Assembly (NCBI RefSeq): GCF_963681195.1
Contig: NZ_OY808997.1
Location: 1,922,001-1,986,000 of the forward strand
Length of the DNA stretch: 64,000 nucleotides
Reading direction: 5' to 3'
Source: Vibrio sp. 16
GTDB taxonomy: Bacteria > Pseudomonadota > Gammaproteobacteria > Enterobacterales > Vibrionaceae
Part shown: positions 1-11,783 of the stretch, in pieces
How positions within the stretch are numbered: position 1 is the stretch's first letter
Layout: each line of letters opens with the position of its first letter
Notes under the pieces: generated by a model
Told to the model about the DNA's origin: nothing
Database searches by the model: none
What the model saw: the letters and a program-made list of their open reading frames with translations, nothing else
Translations under genes and position numbers: made by a program

Positions 1-2531
1 GCTGTGATGCAAACATCATCGCCGAAACAGGCACTGTCCGAGATCCTCACCAATTTGCGGTTCTGCTTGGGTTTGGTGCTACGGCAGTCTACCCATACCT
101 CGCTTATGAGGCACTTGGCAAAGTAATCGACGATGGCGCAATTGATAAAAGCTACCGTGAGGTGATGCAGAACTACCAATACGGTATCAATAAAGGCCTG
201 TTCAAAATCATGTCGAAAATGGGCATTTCGACGGTAGCCTCTTACCGATGCTCGCAACTATTCGAAGCGGTCGGTCTAAGCCAAGACGTTGTTGACCTCT
301 GCTTCAAAGGTGTCACAACACGTATTCAAGGCGCCAACTTCGAAGACTTTGAGCAAGATATCTACAACCTGTCACGTAAAGCATGGGCAAAACGCAAGCC
401 TATCGAACATGGCGGCTTACTTAAGTATGTGCACGGTGGCGAGTACCATGCCTACAACCCAGACGTCGTCGGTACACTGCAACAAGCTGTCAAGTCGGGC
501 GAGTCATCAGACTATAAGAGCTTTGCTAAGCAGGTCAATGAACGTCCTACCGCGATGTTGCGGGACTTAATGCAACTGAAAAAAGCTGACTCTCCTCTTC
601 CACTTGAGAAGATTGAGCCGAGCACAGAATTGTTTAAGCGTTTCGACTCGGCGGCCATGTCGATTGGAGCACTCAGCCCAGAGGCGCATGAAGCACTAGC
701 TACAGCGATGAACCGTTTAGGTGGTTACTCAAACTCAGGTGAAGGTGGCGAAGACCCTCGTCGCTTTGGCACTGAACGTAACTCGCGTATTAAGCAGATT
801 GCTTCGGGTCGCTTTGGTGTTACGCCGCACTACCTAACCAATGCCGATGTGCTGCAAATTAAAGTGGCGCAAGGGGCTAAACCCGGTGAAGGTGGTCAGC
901 TACCGGGGCATAAAGTAACGGCAGAGATCGCCAAACTTCGTTACTCAGTACAGGGCGTGACACTAATTTCACCGCCACCTCACCACGATATTTACTCAAT
1001 TGAAGACTTGGCCCAGCTGATCTTCGATCTTAAGCAAGTAAACCCGAAAGCTCTGGTTTCGGTAAAACTGGTCTCTGAGCCGGGCGTTGGCACTATCGCC
1101 ACTGGTGTAGCCAAAGCTTATGCCGACCTTATCACCATCTCTGGCTACGACGGAGGTACTGCGGCAAGCCCCCTCACTTCAGTCAAGTATGCGGGTAGTC
1201 CTTGGGAGCTCGGCCTAGCGGAAACTCAACAAGCACTAGTCGCGAATGGGCTTCGTCATAAGATTCGTTTGCAAGTCGATGGCGGCTTAAAGACCGGTCT
1301 AGATGTGGTGAAAGCCGCTATTTTAGGAGCGGAAAGCTTTGGCTTTGGTACGGCGCCGATGGTGGCAATGGGCTGTAAGTTCTTACGTATCTGTCACCTA
1401 AATAACTGTGCGACCGGTGTTGCAACCCAAGATGACACTCTACGTAGAGAATACTTCAAAGGCCTACCTGAAATGGTGATGAACTACTTTATCGGCCTTG
1501 CTGATGAGGTGCGCGAACTCCTTGCTGAACTGGGCGTAGAAAAGCTCACTGATCTGATTGGCCGTACCGATCTACTAGAAGCGGTAGAAGGGATGACCGC
1601 CAAACAGAGCAAACTGGACCTTTCAAATATCTTGGAAGCACCAGTGTCACCGCAAGGACACCCCGTTTACTGGACAGAGCCAAATGCACCGTTTGATAAA
1701 GCAGAGCTCAACCAACAGATTATTGAAGACGCGCTAGCCGCTGTAGAAGCGAAGCAATCCGCAGACTTCTTCTATAACGTCATCAATACCGACCGTTCCA
1801 TTGGCGCTCGCTTATCTGGTGAAATAGCCAAGCGTTATGGCAACCAAGGCATGGCTGCCAAACCAATTAAGCTCAACCTTGATGGCACAGCAGGCCAATC
1901 TTTCGGTGTATGGAATGCCGGAGGTGTTGAGCTTTATCTAACTGGCGATGCAAACGACTACGTCGGTAAAGGTATGGCTGGTGGCAAGATCGTCATCAAG
2001 CCACACCAAGGCACGGCATTTAAGTGTAATGAAGCGACCATCATTGGTAACACTTGTCTATACGGTGCAACCGGAGGTAAGTTATTTGCCGCAGGTACCG
2101 CTGGTGAGCGTTTCGGTGTACGTAACTCAGGCACGATTGCCGTAATTGAAGGCGCTGGCGATAACGCGTGTGAGTACATGACCGGTGGTATTGTTGCGAT
2201 ACTTGGTGCAACAGGGGTTAACTTTGGTGCAGGCATGACTGGTGGTTTCGCCTATGTCCTCGATAAGAATGATGACTTCCAAGGCCGTGTCAACGAAGAG
2301 TCTGTCGAAGCAGTCGCATTATCAGATCTCAATATTCACCAAGAGCATCTACGTGGTTTAATCGCAGAACACCTAGAAGAAACCGGCTCAGCGCATGCTG
2401 AAGACATTCTGGCGAACTTTGATGAATGGATTCCAAAGTTCTACTTGGTGAAACCAAAGTCAGCGGATTTAAACACGCTACTTGGCCACCAAAGTCGCAG
2501 CGCTGCAGAATTGCGCGTTCAAGCCCAATAA
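1..2531 (+). CDS. gltB: Glutamate synthase [NADPH] large subunit, 3' part (5' truncated by window edge)
   Basis: The reading frame is open from base 3, so the gene begins upstream of the window; about 842 C-terminal residues are present of the roughly 1,500 usual for the family. GltB makes glutamate from glutamine and 2-oxoglutarate in the cytosol with GltD. The fragment opens with the conserved [13 protein letters not shown] stretch that precedes the synthase domain. It then has the FMN-binding TIM barrel ([17 protein letters not shown]) and the 3Fe-4S cysteines in [12 protein letters not shown]. It ends in the GXGXG beta-helix domain (several GATGG / GGxIVI repeats from about base 1,900). 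The N-terminal glutamine amidotransferase domain lies outside. gltD follows after 20 bases, so the two form an operon. Confidence 0.98.
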   Translation, partial: CDANIIAETGTVRDPHQFAVLLGFGATAVYPYLAYEALGKVIDDGAIDKSYREVMQNYQYGINKGLFKIMSKMGISTVASYRCSQLFEAVGLSQDVVDLCFKGVTTRIQGANFEDFEQDIYNLSRKAWAKRKPIEHGGLLKYVHGGEYHAYNPDVVGTLQQAVKSGESSDYKSFAKQVNERPTAMLRDLMQLKKADSPLPLEKIEPSTELFKRFDSAAMSIGALSPEAHEALATAMNRLGGYSNSGEGGEDPRRFGTERNSRIKQIASGRFGVTPHYLTNADVLQIKVAQGAKPGEGGQLPGHKVTAEIAKLRYSVQGVTLISPPPHHDIYSIEDLAQLIFDLKQVNPKALVSVKLVSEPGVGTIATGVAKAYADLITISGYDGGTAASPLTSVKYAGSPWELGLAETQQALVANGLRHKIRLQVDGGLKTGLDVVKAAILGAESFGFGTAPMVAMGCKFLRICHLNNCATGVATQDDTLRREYFKGLPEMVMNYFIGLADEVRELLAELGVEKLTDLIGRTDLLEAVEGMTAKQSKLDLSNILEAPVSPQGHPVYWTEPNAPFDKAELNQQIIEDALAAVEAKQSADFFYNVINTDRSIGARLSGEIAKRYGNQGMAAKPIKLNLDGTAGQSFGVWNAGGVELYLTGDANDYVGKGMAGGKIVIKPHQGTAFKCNEATIIGNTCLYGATGGKLFAAGTAGERFGVRNSGTIAVIEGAGDNACEYMTGGIVAILGATGVNFGAGMTGGFAYVLDKNDDFQGRVNEESVEAVALSDLNIHQEHLRGLIAEHLEETGSAHAEDILANFDEWIPKFYLVKPKSADLNTLLGHQSRSAAELRVQAQ

Positions 2532-2548
2532 TCATGGAGGATGTATAG

Positions 2549-3964
<1,416 letters not shown>

Positions 3965-3992
3965 GAAACTCACAAAGCTCTATCAATATCAC

Positions 3993-4022
3993 AAAAGGGT
4001 CCAATTGCTGGATCCTTTTTTC
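3993..4022 (+). terminator. Rho-independent terminator after gltD
   Basis: A 10-bp stem (AAAAGGGTCC with GGATCCTTTT, one G-T wobble) with a 7-base loop is followed by a run of Ts, 30 bases past the gltD stop codon. Confidence 0.85.
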
Positions 4023-4068
4023 TTTCTCTACATATAATTAGCTCAAAATAAAAAAGTAGGAATTCAAC

Positions 4069-4497
4069 ATGAAGAAAGCCGCTCTTCTTTCCATTGCTAT
4101 GTTGGGTTTAACCGCCTGTAGCCAAGGAGTTCAAACCATGACGGATCGCACTGCCTCACCTTGTGGTGATAAACCTAACTGCGTGTCAACGCAAGACAAT
4201 CGCGAAAAGTATCAGCTGTCGCCATTTGTTATTACAAGCAACACTAGCATAGACTCAATTGAAGCTGCTGCACTACGACTCTCGGGCGCAAAAACTGCCG
4301 TCAAGGAAGATAACTATCTACGAATCGAATGCACTTCTAAGATCATGCGCTTTGTCGATGATTTAGAGTTAAGAATCGAAGGCGATCAACTGCTTGTTCG
4401 ATCTGAATCTCGCGTTGGATATTCAGACTTTGGCGTGAATCGTAAGCGCGCTGAGCAGCTAAGAGAACTCCTAAAAGCGGAAAAACTGATCCAATAG
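4069..4497 (+). CDS. DUF1499 family lipoprotein
   Basis: This 142-residue protein begins with a short signal peptide ending in a lipobox (LTAC, Cys17), so it is probably a lipid-anchored periplasmic protein. The body matches my knowledge of the DUF1499 family: a PCGDKPNCVSTQ segment near the start, then FVDDLELRIEGDQLLVRSESRVGYSDFGVNRKR. DUF1499 proteins have no established function. An AGGAA site lies 6 bases before the ATG. It stands alone between the gltD terminator and a terminator shared with convergent truB. Confidence 0.85.
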   Translation: MKKAALLSIAMLGLTACSQGVQTMTDRTASPCGDKPNCVSTQDNREKYQLSPFVITSNTSIDSIEAAALRLSGAKTAVKEDNYLRIECTSKIMRFVDDLELRIEGDQLLVRSESRVGYSDFGVNRKRAEQLRELLKAEKLIQ

Positions 4498-4515
4498 ACA
4501 TAGGGTTCAAAAAAC

Positions 4516-4545
4516 AAAAAACCGAAGCACTGGGCTTCGGTTTTT
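4516..4545. terminator. Bidirectional terminator between DUF1499 gene and truB
   Basis: A stem AACCGAAGC / GCTTCGGTT with a 5-base loop is flanked by an A-run on the left and a T-run on the right. It can end both the plus-strand lipoprotein transcript and the minus-strand truB transcript. Confidence 0.85.
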
Positions 4546-4562
4546 CTTAGTTGGAAAGCAGA

Positions 4563-5513
4563 TTACTGCTCAGCTTCTTCGCGAAAAACAACAAGACGCT
4601 TAGGAGCTACCTTGCCATCGTCATTCACTTCAGCAACGCCAATGAACAGTTTCTCTTCACCGGAAGTCATACGCAGGGGTGTGCCTTCTGGTGCACCAAA
4701 CACTTGCACCGGCATACCATGCTGAACAAGGTTGGTTAGCTCAGCGTTTAGGTTTACCTCAGGTAAATCTTCAACCGCAGTATCCATTGGCAATAGCAGC
4801 GGATCTAGTAGCTCTTTCGGTGCCACTTCATCACGGTGTGCTTGCTCAAGTAATTCATTGAGTTGCTCAAGCGTCACCATTTTCTCGTAAGGGTATTTTG
4901 CAACTCCAGTACGACGAAGCATTGTCACGTGAGCACCACAGCCAAGCATCTCGCCAAGGTCATCAACGATAGTGCGGATGTAAGTGCCTTTTGAACAGTG
5001 CACCTCCATCTCGACTTCATCGCCTTCAAAGCGATGCAGTACGATTTCGTACACCGTGATTTTGCGTGATTCACGCGGTACTTCGATGCCTTTTCGCGCA
5101 TACTCATACAGCGGCTTACCCTGATACTTCAACGCTGAAAACATTGAAGGTACTTGATCAGACTCACCTCGGAACTTATCAATACACGCTTCCAGCTTTT
5201 CAAGGTTCACATCCACCGGGCGCGTTTCAACCACTTCACCATCAGAATCAGAGGTGTCGGTCCGCTCACCCAGCTTAGCGATCACTCGGTAACGCTTATC
5301 AGAGTCCAATAGGAACTGAGAGAACTTAGTTGCTTCACCAAGACAGATTGGCAGCATACCCGTCGCTAGGGGATCCAGAGCACCGGTATGACCTGCTTTC
5401 TCTGCAAAGTAAATGCGTTTTACTTTCTGCAGTGCATCATTAGATGAAATGCCTGTTGGCTTGTCTAAAAGGACAACACCATTAATTGGACGACCTTTAC
5501 GACGACGAGCCAT
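4563..5513 (-). CDS. truB: tRNA pseudouridine(55) synthase
   Basis: TruB converts U55 of tRNA to pseudouridine in the T-loop. The 316-residue protein shows the family start ([15 protein letters not shown]) and the catalytic [12 protein letters not shown] motif, with the nucleophilic Asp at residue 47. A C-terminal PUA-like region starts at about residue 250. Its ATG overlaps the rbfA stop codon by one base (TAATG), a sign of translational coupling. In E. coli rpsO follows truB; here a terminator follows and rpsO is 18 kb away. Confidence 0.97.
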   Translation of the reverse strand: MARRRKGRPINGVVLLDKPTGISSNDALQKVKRIYFAEKAGHTGALDPLATGMLPICLGEATKFSQFLLDSDKRYRVIAKLGERTDTSDSDGEVVETRPVDVNLEKLEACIDKFRGESDQVPSMFSALKYQGKPLYEYARKGIEVPRESRKITVYEIVLHRFEGDEVEMEVHCSKGTYIRTIVDDLGEMLGCGAHVTMLRRTGVAKYPYEKMVTLEQLNELLEQAHRDEVAPKELLDPLLLPMDTAVEDLPEVNLNAELTNLVQHGMPVQVFGAPEGTPLRMTSGEEKLFIGVAEVNDDGKVAPKRLVVFREEAEQ

Positions 5514-5920
5514 TACTCTTCACCTGCCTGATCTTCTTCACGACCAGCGTCATGCTGTTTACGCTTATCTTCGTTAACTACCTCTGACACTAGGTTTGAC
5601 ATACGCATACCCTCGACAAGTGTATTGTCGTAGTGGAAACGTACTTCAGGTGTTAGACGTAGGCGAATGCGTTTGCCTAGCATCATACGGATATGGACTT
5701 CATGCTCGCGTAGTGCTTCTAGGCAAGATTCTGGCGTTTGCTCACCAACACATAGGAAAGTAACGAAAACTTTCGCGTATGCTAAATCACGTGACACTTC
5801 CACATCAGAAATCGTCACCATGCCTAGGCGAGAATCACGAACTTCGCGTTGAAGGATCATTGCGAGTTCTTTTTGCAGCTGCTGTGCAACACGCTGCGTG
5901 CGGCTAAATTCTTTTGACAT
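5513..5920 (-). CDS. rbfA: 30S ribosome-binding factor A
   Basis: RbfA binds the 30S subunit and helps mature the 16S rRNA 5' end, notably in the cold. The 135-residue protein is a single KH-like domain with the family signatures [27 protein letters not shown] at the N-terminus and [16 protein letters not shown] near residue 105. A charged C-terminal tail follows. It is the fifth protein gene of the rimP-nusA-infB-rbfA-truB operon and is separated from infB by 114 bases that contain a strong hairpin. Confidence 0.96.
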   Translation of the reverse strand: MSKEFSRTQRVAQQLQKELAMILQREVRDSRLGMVTISDVEVSRDLAYAKVFVTFLCVGEQTPESCLEALREHEVHIRMMLGKRIRLRLTPEVRFHYDNTLVEGMRMSNLVSEVVNEDKRKQHDAGREEDQAGEE

Positions 5921-5942
5921 ATCTTTTCTCTTATTAGAAAGA

Positions 5943-5973
5943 ATGGGGGGATGGATAAATTCCAGCCCCCCAT
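5943..5973 (-). other. Strong intercistronic hairpin between infB and rbfA
   Basis: A perfect 8-bp G/C-rich stem (ATGGGGGG with CCCCCCAT) continues, after one A-G mismatch, into a 4-bp TGGA/TCCA stem with a 5-base loop. On the minus strand it precedes rbfA by about 22 bases and is followed only by a mixed pyrimidine run (TTCTTTCT). It may therefore act as an mRNA stability, processing or partial-termination element rather than a full terminator. Confidence 0.7.
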
Positions 5974-6034
5974 GGCGTATTCAACAACCAATTACTGCTT
6001 ATCTATCAATAAGTAAGCCAGCAATGTTAGTCAA

Positions 6035-8722
6035 TTAGTCTAGAGTACGTTTAACTTCAACGATTTCGAAGACTTCGATTTGGTCACCAACGCGAACATC
6101 GTTGTAGTTCTTAACGCCGATACCACATTCGTAGCCGTTCTTAACTTCTTGTACGTCATCTTTAAAGCGACGTAGTGACTCTAGTTCACCTTCGTAGATA
6201 ACAACGTTATCACGTAGTACGCGGATAGGGTTGTTACGCTTGATGGTACCTTCAGTAACCATACAACCTGCGATTGCACCCAGTTTCGGTGACTTAAATA
6301 CGTCACGAACTTCAGCAAGACCAATGATCTCTTGCTTGAATTCTGGAGCAAGCATACCGCCCATTGCTTGTTTCACTTCATCAATCAATTGGTAAATGAT
6401 TGAGTAGTAACGAAGGTCTAGGTTTTCGTTTTCAACAGTACGACGAGCAGTTGCATCAGCACGTACGTTGAAGCCTAGGATGATAGCGTTAGAAGCTGCT
6501 GCTAGTACGGCATCAGTTTCAGTAATACCACCAACACCAGAACCTACGATGTTCACTTTCACTTCATCAGTTGAAAGCTTGATTAGTGAGTCAGAGATTG
6601 CTTCCACAGAGCCCTGTACGTCAGCCTTAAGAACAACGTTTAGTTCAGCAACTTCACCAGCAGCCATGTTAGAGAACATGTTCTCTAGTTTCGCTTTCTG
6701 CTGACGAGCCAGTTTCACTTCACGGAATTTACCTTGACGGTAGTTCGCTACTTCACGAGCTTTACGCTCATCACGTACCACTGTCGCTTCATCACCAGAT
6801 GCTGGTACACCAGAAAGACCTAGGATCTCTACAGGAATTGATGGGCCAGCAGATGTCACTTCTTTACCGTTCTCATCGCGCATCGCACGAACACGGCCGT
6901 ACTCTTGACCACAAAGAACGATATCGCCTTTGTTTAGAGTACCTGACTGAACAAGTACTGTTGCAACTGGACCACGACCTTTATCTAGACGAGATTCAAC
7001 AACAACACCAGACGCCATGCCTTCTTCAACCGCTGTCAGTTCTAGAACTTCAGATTGTAGAAGGATAGTCTCTAGAAGACCGTCGATGTTTGTACCCTGT
7101 TTCGCAGAGATGTGAACGAACATGTTCTCACCGCCCCACTCCTCAGGAATAACGTCGTACTGAGCTAGCTCGTTCTTAACGTTATCTGGGTTCGCGTCTT
7201 CTTTATCGATCTTGTTCACAGCAACAATCAGAGGAACGCCTGCCGCTTTCGCGTGCTGGATCGCTTCGATTGTTTGTGGCATTACGCCATCGTCCGCTGC
7301 TACCACTAGAACAACGATATCTGTCGCTTGAGCACCACGTGCACGCATTGCTGTAAACGCCGCGTGTCCAGGAGTATCAAGGAAGGTAATCATGCCGTTG
7401 TCTGTTTCAACGTGGTATGCACCGATGTGCTGCGTGATACCGCCCGCTTCACCTGAAGCAACGTGTGCTTTACGGATGTAGTCAAGGGTAGACGTTTTAC
7501 CATGGTCAACGTGACCCATGATAGTTACAACAGGAGCACGAGGAACTGCTTCAGCGTTGTTGTCACGATCTGACAGTACCGCTTCTTCTAGTTCGTTCTC
7601 TTTACGAATGATAACCTTGTGACCCATTTCTTCAGCCACTAGCTGTGCTGTTTCTTGGTCAATCACTTGGTTGATAGTCGCCATTGCGCCCATCTTCATC
7701 ATCACTTTGATAACTTCTGTAGCTTTAACAGACATTTTGCTCGCAAGCTCAGAAACAACAATGGTTTCACCGATAACAACATCCGCTTTCGCTACTGTCG
7801 CTGTCTTATCGAAACCTTGCTGCATTGAAGCAGGCTTAGCCAGTTTGCCTTTATTGCGGCCTTTGCCACCGCGCTGGTTACGGCCACCGCGAGCTTGTTC
7901 GTCGTTGTTAGAAGCTTTTTTCTTCTTCTTACGACGGCCACCTTCTTCACGGCGGTCAGCCGCGTCTTCAGCTTCACGAGCGTAAGAAGAAGTTGTTACA
8001 TGGTAGTCAGAGTTTTCCAACTCTTTCTTCTTCTTCTCTTCTTCAGTCCAGCGAGCTTCGTTCTCTTCAGCTAGTTTACGAGCTTCTTCAACAAGCTTCG
8101 CAGCTTCTTGTTCAGCTTTACGCTTCGCTTCTTCTTCCTGACGACGTTTTAGTTCATCAGCTTCTTGCTTCGCTTGCGTGTTCGCTTCCGCGTTCTTTGC
8201 ATTCATGTCTTTTTTAGCCTTATCAGCTTGTGCGCGTTTGGCCTTCTCTTCAGCTTCACGTTTTGCGTCCGCTTCTCGCTTCGCTTTCTCTTCGGCCTCG
8301 CGTTGTGCTTTCTCTGCAGCTTCACGTTTCGCTTGCTCTTCAGCTTCACGTTTCGCAAGCTCTTCGGCTTCACGTTTGGCTGCTTCCTCAGCCTCACGTT
8401 TTGCTTCGTCTTCGATAGTGCTGCGCTTCACGTAAGTGCGCTTTTTACGCACTTCTACTTGAACATCCTTACTCTTACCGCCACCGGCATTAACGCTCAA
8501 TGTGCTGCGAGTCTTACGCTGTAGTGTTAAGCGAGTAGGCTCAGTTTCACCAGAGGTGTCACCGTGCTCTTTCTTAAGGTGAGTCAAAAGTTTCTGCTTT
8601 TCTTCGTCAGAAACTTGATCACTACTCGCTTTCTTCATACCAGCGTCAGCAAGTTGTTCAATTAAGCGGTCCACTGGAGTTCCAATTTCTTCACTCAGTG
8701 CCTTAACAGTAATTTGTGTCAT
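6035..8722 (-). CDS. infB: Translation initiation factor IF-2
   Basis: IF-2 is the GTPase that brings fMet-tRNA to the 30S subunit. The 895-residue protein has the IF2 N-terminal subdomain (residues 1-50). A long Lys/Arg/Glu/Ala-rich helical linker with 8-residue repeats follows (about 100-270), then a second IF2_N domain (about 315-370). The G domain starts near residue 400 with GHVDHGKTS, then DTPGHAAF and NKID. The IF2 beta-barrel and fMet-tRNA-binding C domains complete it. The start has a strong AGGAGG site 8-9 bases upstream. It is 22 bases downstream of nusA in the same operon. Confidence 0.98.
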   Translation of the reverse strand: MTQITVKALSEEIGTPVDRLIEQLADAGMKKASSDQVSDEEKQKLLTHLKKEHGDTSGETEPTRLTLQRKTRSTLSVNAGGGKSKDVQVEVRKKRTYVKRSTIEDEAKREAEEAAKREAEELAKREAEEQAKREAAEKAQREAEEKAKREADAKREAEEKAKRAQADKAKKDMNAKNAEANTQAKQEADELKRRQEEEAKRKAEQEAAKLVEEARKLAEENEARWTEEEKKKKELENSDYHVTTSSYAREAEDAADRREEGGRRKKKKKASNNDEQARGGRNQRGGKGRNKGKLAKPASMQQGFDKTATVAKADVVIGETIVVSELASKMSVKATEVIKVMMKMGAMATINQVIDQETAQLVAEEMGHKVIIRKENELEEAVLSDRDNNAEAVPRAPVVTIMGHVDHGKTSTLDYIRKAHVASGEAGGITQHIGAYHVETDNGMITFLDTPGHAAFTAMRARGAQATDIVVLVVAADDGVMPQTIEAIQHAKAAGVPLIVAVNKIDKEDANPDNVKNELAQYDVIPEEWGGENMFVHISAKQGTNIDGLLETILLQSEVLELTAVEEGMASGVVVESRLDKGRGPVATVLVQSGTLNKGDIVLCGQEYGRVRAMRDENGKEVTSAGPSIPVEILGLSGVPASGDEATVVRDERKAREVANYRQGKFREVKLARQQKAKLENMFSNMAAGEVAELNVVLKADVQGSVEAISDSLIKLSTDEVKVNIVGSGVGGITETDAVLAAASNAIILGFNVRADATARRTVENENLDLRYYSIIYQLIDEVKQAMGGMLAPEFKQEIIGLAEVRDVFKSPKLGAIAGCMVTEGTIKRNNPIRVLRDNVVIYEGELESLRRFKDDVQEVKNGYECGIGVKNYNDVRVGDQIEVFEIVEVKRTLD
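8227..8410 (-). repeat. 24-base imperfect tandem repeats inside infB
   Basis: About seven imperfect 24-base units encode an 8-residue pattern of the type AKREAEEx, predicted to form a charged helix in the IF-2 N-terminal linker. The repeats are coding and in frame. They are the only tandem repeat I noticed in the window. Confidence 0.8.
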
Positions 8723-8744
8723 GCCGCTTCCTCCTTGCTGAATA

Positions 8745-10232
8745 TTATGCGTCTTCGCCGAACCAACAGATGTTACGAGCAGCCATGATTAGCTCACCCG
8801 CACGTTCTTCAGTTAGGCCTTCGATACCTTCTAGGTCATCGATACCTTGGTCTGCTAGATCTTCTAGTGTTGCAACACCTTTAGCAGCCAGTTTAAATGC
8901 CATTTCACGCTCTAGGCCTTCTAGACCAAGTAGATCTTCTGCAGGCTCAACACCTTCGAAAGATTCTTCTTGAGCAAGAGCTAGAGTCGTTAGAGCATTC
9001 TTCGCACGATTACGTAGTTCTTCGACTAGGTCTTCATCAAGACCGTCAACTTCTAGTAGCTCATTGACAGGAACATAAGCTACTTCTTCTAGAGTAGAGA
9101 AGCCTTCTTCAACGAGCAGTTGAGCAAAGTCTTCTTCGATGTCTAGGTGCTTCATGAAAGCATCAATTGCAGCTTGAGATTCTTCAGCGTGTTTCTTCTG
9201 AAGATCCGCAACTGTCATTACGTTTAGTTCCCAACCAGTTAGTTGAGAGGCCAAACGTACGTTTTGGCCGTTACGACCGATAGCTTGCGCTAGGTTGTCC
9301 GCTTCAACTGCGATGTCCATTGAGTGCGCGTCTTCATCAACGATGATAGAAGCCACATCCGCAGGCGCCATTGCATTGATAACAAATTGCGCTGGGTTAT
9401 CATCCCAAAGCACGATATCAATACGCTCACCGCCGAGTTCGCCAGAAACCGCTTGTACACGTGCACCACGCATACCAACACACGCACCAACAGGGTCGAT
9501 ACGCTTGTCATTCGTTTTAACTGCGATTTTCGCACGAGAACCAGGATCACGTGCCGCGCCCTTAAGTTCGATGATTTCTTCAGCAATTTCTGGAACTTCA
9601 ACACGGAATAGTTCTGCAAGCATCTCTGGCTTAGAGCGAGTGATGAACAGCTGGAAACCACGTGCTTCTGGCGCTACTTTGTAAAGAAGACCGCGAACAC
9701 GGTCGCCTGGACGGAAGTTTTCGCGAGGAAGTTGGTCGTCACGTAGGATAACCGCTTCAGCGTTGTTGCCTAGATCAAGAACAACCGTCTCACGGTTTAC
9801 TTTCTTAACCACGCCTGTCACTAGCTCACCTTCATTGTCGATGAACTGCTCTACGATTTGTGCGCGCTCTGCTTCACGTACTTTTTGTACGATTACTTGC
9901 TTAGCCGTTTGAGTTGTGATGCGGTCAAATGTCACTGACTCGATATCATCTTCAACAAAGTCACCCAATTGGATTTCTGCATCTTCGTATTGAGCAGCTT
10001 CCAGTGAGATTTCCTTTGTTGGGTTCTCAACTTCTTCTACTACCAACCAACGGCGGAACGTTTCGAACTCACCCGTTTTACGGTCGATTTCAACACGTAC
10101 ATCGATCTCGATTTCGTGCTTCTTTTTTGTAGATGTCGCAAGAGCAATTTCTAGGGCTTCAAAGATACGTTCACGAGGTACGGCTTTTTCGTTCGATACC
10201 GCTTCTACTACCGCTAAAATTTCTTTACTCAT
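8745..10232 (-). CDS. nusA: Transcription termination/antitermination protein NusA
   Basis: NusA binds RNA polymerase and controls pausing, termination and rrn antitermination. The 495-residue protein shows the N-terminal RNAP-binding domain (1-130), an S1 domain (about 135-200; [21 protein letters not shown]), two KH domains (about 200-345; [36 protein letters not shown]) and two acidic C-terminal repeats (about 365-490). That is the full gamma-proteobacterial layout. It lies 24 bases after rimP and 22 before infB. Confidence 0.98.
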   Translation of the reverse strand: MSKEILAVVEAVSNEKAVPRERIFEALEIALATSTKKKHEIEIDVRVEIDRKTGEFETFRRWLVVEEVENPTKEISLEAAQYEDAEIQLGDFVEDDIESVTFDRITTQTAKQVIVQKVREAERAQIVEQFIDNEGELVTGVVKKVNRETVVLDLGNNAEAVILRDDQLPRENFRPGDRVRGLLYKVAPEARGFQLFITRSKPEMLAELFRVEVPEIAEEIIELKGAARDPGSRAKIAVKTNDKRIDPVGACVGMRGARVQAVSGELGGERIDIVLWDDNPAQFVINAMAPADVASIIVDEDAHSMDIAVEADNLAQAIGRNGQNVRLASQLTGWELNVMTVADLQKKHAEESQAAIDAFMKHLDIEEDFAQLLVEEGFSTLEEVAYVPVNELLEVDGLDEDLVEELRNRAKNALTTLALAQEESFEGVEPAEDLLGLEGLEREMAFKLAAKGVATLEDLADQGIDDLEGIEGLTEERAGELIMAARNICWFGEDA

Positions 10233-10256
10233 TTTAAATAGCCTCTAAGACTTTAA

Positions 10257-10712
10257 TTAAAATTTAGGGATGAGGTTAGCTTTTGAGATGTTGCTAAGCG
10301 CAAACTCTTCTTCGTTACCATCAACAGTAACGGAGATTGTCTCACCATCGACAGAATGGATTACACCCTTCCACTTACGACGGTTGCCAACAGCCATTTT
10401 CAAAACGATGCTGACCTCGTGACCAATAAATTGTTCATAGTGAGCTGCTTTGAAAAGTGGTCTTTCTAAACCGGGAGAAGACACTTCAAGGTTGTAAGCC
10501 ACCGTGATTGGATCTTCAACGTCCATAACTGCACTAACTTGACGACTCACTTCAGCACAATCTTCGACGTTAATGCCGTTCTCGTGATCGATGAAGATTC
10601 GCAACGTTGAATGCTCGCCTGCGCGAATAAATTCTAATCCAACTAACTCATAACCTGATGCCGCTACTGGAGCTTCAAGCATTTCAGTAAGTTGTCTTTC
10701 TAAACCAGTCAT
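10257..10712 (-). CDS. rimP: Ribosome maturation factor RimP
   Basis: RimP assists 30S subunit assembly. The 151-residue protein has the N-terminal alpha/beta domain ([18 protein letters not shown], then [14 protein letters not shown], and the conserved [13 protein letters not shown]) and a C-terminal SH3-like barrel. The ATG is preceded by GGAG at about bases 10722-10725. It is the first protein gene after tRNA-fMet, but its leader carries two terminator-like hairpins, so expression may depend on readthrough. Confidence 0.97.
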   Translation of the reverse strand: MTGLERQLTEMLEAPVAASGYELVGLEFIRAGEHSTLRIFIDHENGINVEDCAEVSRQVSAVMDVEDPITVAYNLEVSSPGLERPLFKAAHYEQFIGHEVSIVLKMAVGNRRKWKGVIHSVDGETISVTVDGNEEEFALSNISKANLIPKF

Positions 10713-10730
10713 TTAAACCACTCCAGAAAC

Positions 10731-10750
10731 AAAAAAAGGGCTCAGAGCCC
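10731..10750 (-). terminator. Terminator-like hairpin just before rimP
   Basis: On the minus strand a GGGCT / AGCCC stem with a 3-base loop is followed by seven Ts and ends only 18 bases before the rimP start codon. Its position inside a transcribed leader suggests attenuation. Confidence 0.65.
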
Positions 10751-10774
10751 AATTTAAATTCCAAGCAAAACACC

Positions 10775-10797
10775 AAATTTTCCCATTGGGAAAATTT
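10775..10797 (-). other. Perfect inverted repeat in the rimP leader
   Basis: AAATTTTCCC and GGGAAAATTT form a perfect 10-bp inverted repeat around a 3-base loop. It lies between the two terminator-like hairpins of the tRNA-fMet/rimP leader. It may be an RNA hairpin or a DNA-binding site. Confidence 0.6.
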
Positions 10798-10804
10798 AGA
10801 TAAC

Positions 10805-10832
10805 AAAAAACCCCGAAAAGTCGGGGTTTTTT
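10805..10832 (-). terminator. Terminator downstream of tRNA-fMet
   Basis: A perfect stem, CCCCGA with TCGGGG, is extended by an A6/T6 pairing around a 4-base loop. It lies about 90 bases after the tRNA-fMet 3' end and 93 bases before rimP. In E. coli the metY transcript also partly terminates before rimP. Confidence 0.85.
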
Positions 10833-10876
10833 GTTGCTGGACCCTGATAGTTAAACGATATCTATGCCGTCTAACT

Positions 10877-10894
10877 CGCAGTATTACTACTGCG
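10877..10894 (-). other. Hairpin just downstream of tRNA-fMet
   Basis: A perfect 7-bp stem (CGCAGTA with TACTGCG) with a 4-base loop begins about 30 bases after the tRNA 3' end. It is probably part of the precursor trailer processed during tRNA maturation. Confidence 0.5.
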
Positions 10895-10923
10895 CAAACT
10901 TGCCTAAATTCCACTTAAGAATT

Positions 10924-11000
<77 letters not shown>

Positions 11001-11015
11001 TCCGACTTGTCGAGC

Positions 11016-11043
11016 ATTATACGCTCTCCAAGGTGTTTTACAA
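11016..11043 (-). promoter_or_regulatory. Promoter for tRNA-fMet / rimP-nusA-infB operon
   Basis: On the minus strand TTGTAA (-35) and a perfect TATAAT (-10) are separated by 16 bases. Transcription would start about 8 bases before the tRNA, placing a promoter between tRNA-Leu and tRNA-fMet. Confidence 0.75.
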
Positions 11044-11056
11044 GTTTGTAAATCAA

Positions 11057-11140
11057 TGGTGCCGAGAGAGGGACTCGAACCCTCACACCTAAGGCACTAG
11101 CACCTCATGCTAGCGTGTCTACCAATTTCACCATCTCGGC
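11057..11140 (-). tRNA. leuU: tRNA-Leu (GAG anticodon)
   Basis: An 84-base class II tRNA on the minus strand begins GCCGAG and ends CTCGGCACCA with encoded CCA. The anticodon stem CTAGC/GCTAG carries loop ATGAGGT, so the anticodon is GAG. It has a variable arm and an intact T-arm (GGTTCGAGTCC). It lies 31 bases after secG, as leuU does in E. coli. Confidence 0.95.
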
Positions 11141-11171
11141 AGCTAAATCTATCTAAAAGCTAGAAAGTAGC

Positions 11172-11513
11172 TTATTGAGGAATTTCATCGCCCTGTGGAG
11201 CGGGAATTTCACTCGCATCGTCAGCTTGTTGAATGATTTGACCTTGTGTCGGGTCAACCCATTGTGACTCAGTCTTATGTGTAGACATATTACCAAGTAC
11301 CAAGCTAAGGATGAAAAATACTGTTGCAAAAATTGCAGTCATTCGGGTTAGGAAATTACCTGAGCCGCTTGCGCCAAACACTGTGTTTGATGCGCCTGCA
11401 CCGAATGAGGCTCCCATATCTGCGCCTTTACCTTGTTGAATCAACACTAGGCCGATTACACCAACCGCTGCCAACAGGTAAATCACAAGTAGAACTGTAA
11501 ACATTATTTCCAC
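11172..11513 (-). CDS. secG: Preprotein translocase subunit SecG
   Basis: SecG is the small third subunit of the SecYEG inner-membrane channel. The 113-residue protein has two membrane segments (about 3-20 and 55-75) around the conserved cytoplasmic loop [24 protein letters not shown], and an acidic, glutamine-rich tail. It heads the run secG, tRNA-Leu, tRNA-fMet and has its own promoter about 100 bases upstream. Confidence 0.97.
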   Translation of the reverse strand: MEIMFTVLLVIYLLAAVGVIGLVLIQQGKGADMGASFGAGASNTVFGASGSGNFLTRMTAIFATVFFILSLVLGNMSTHKTESQWVDPTQGQIIQQADDASEIPAPQGDEIPQ

Positions 11514-11610
11514 CTATGTTCCAAATTGTTGAGCCAGCGCCGCTCGAAAACTTTACTTTACAATACGGTTTTAGAACAAGGCTAGCGACCTCCTTTCCGA
11601 AGGCCGAGCA

Positions 11611-11639
11611 ATACTAGCGAAACGCTATGGCGCTGACAA
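11611..11639 (-). promoter_or_regulatory. Probable secG promoter
   Basis: On the minus strand TTGTCA and TAGTAT are separated by 17 bases, about 100 bases before secG. The rest of the 270-base gap between secG and the acetyltransferase gene shows no gene. Confidence 0.6.
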
Positions 11640-11783
11640 GAGATAATTTGCAAAAAAACACACTAGACGCTTCAAGCGGTCAAAAAAAGGGCAAACTGCG
11701 ACTTTTTTGTCAATCTAGGCGGTACTTTAGCCTCTCTATTACTTGGGTAACACACTCTTAATTTACAGAGGCATGCTAGAAAA

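Noticed and set aside
8227..8410. Regular 24-base repeats that might suggest a CRISPR array
   Set aside because: The units are contiguous with no unique spacers and are in frame within infB, encoding the helical linker.
8165..8524. Several long overlapping plus-strand frames opposite the infB linker
   Set aside because: They are by-products of the repetitive Lys/Glu/Ala/Arg codons of IF-2 on the other strand; no ribosome site or known protein pattern.
9295..9684. Plus-strand frame of about 129 codons inside nusA
   Set aside because: It is antisense to the conserved S1/KH part of NusA, whose reading frame is strongly supported.
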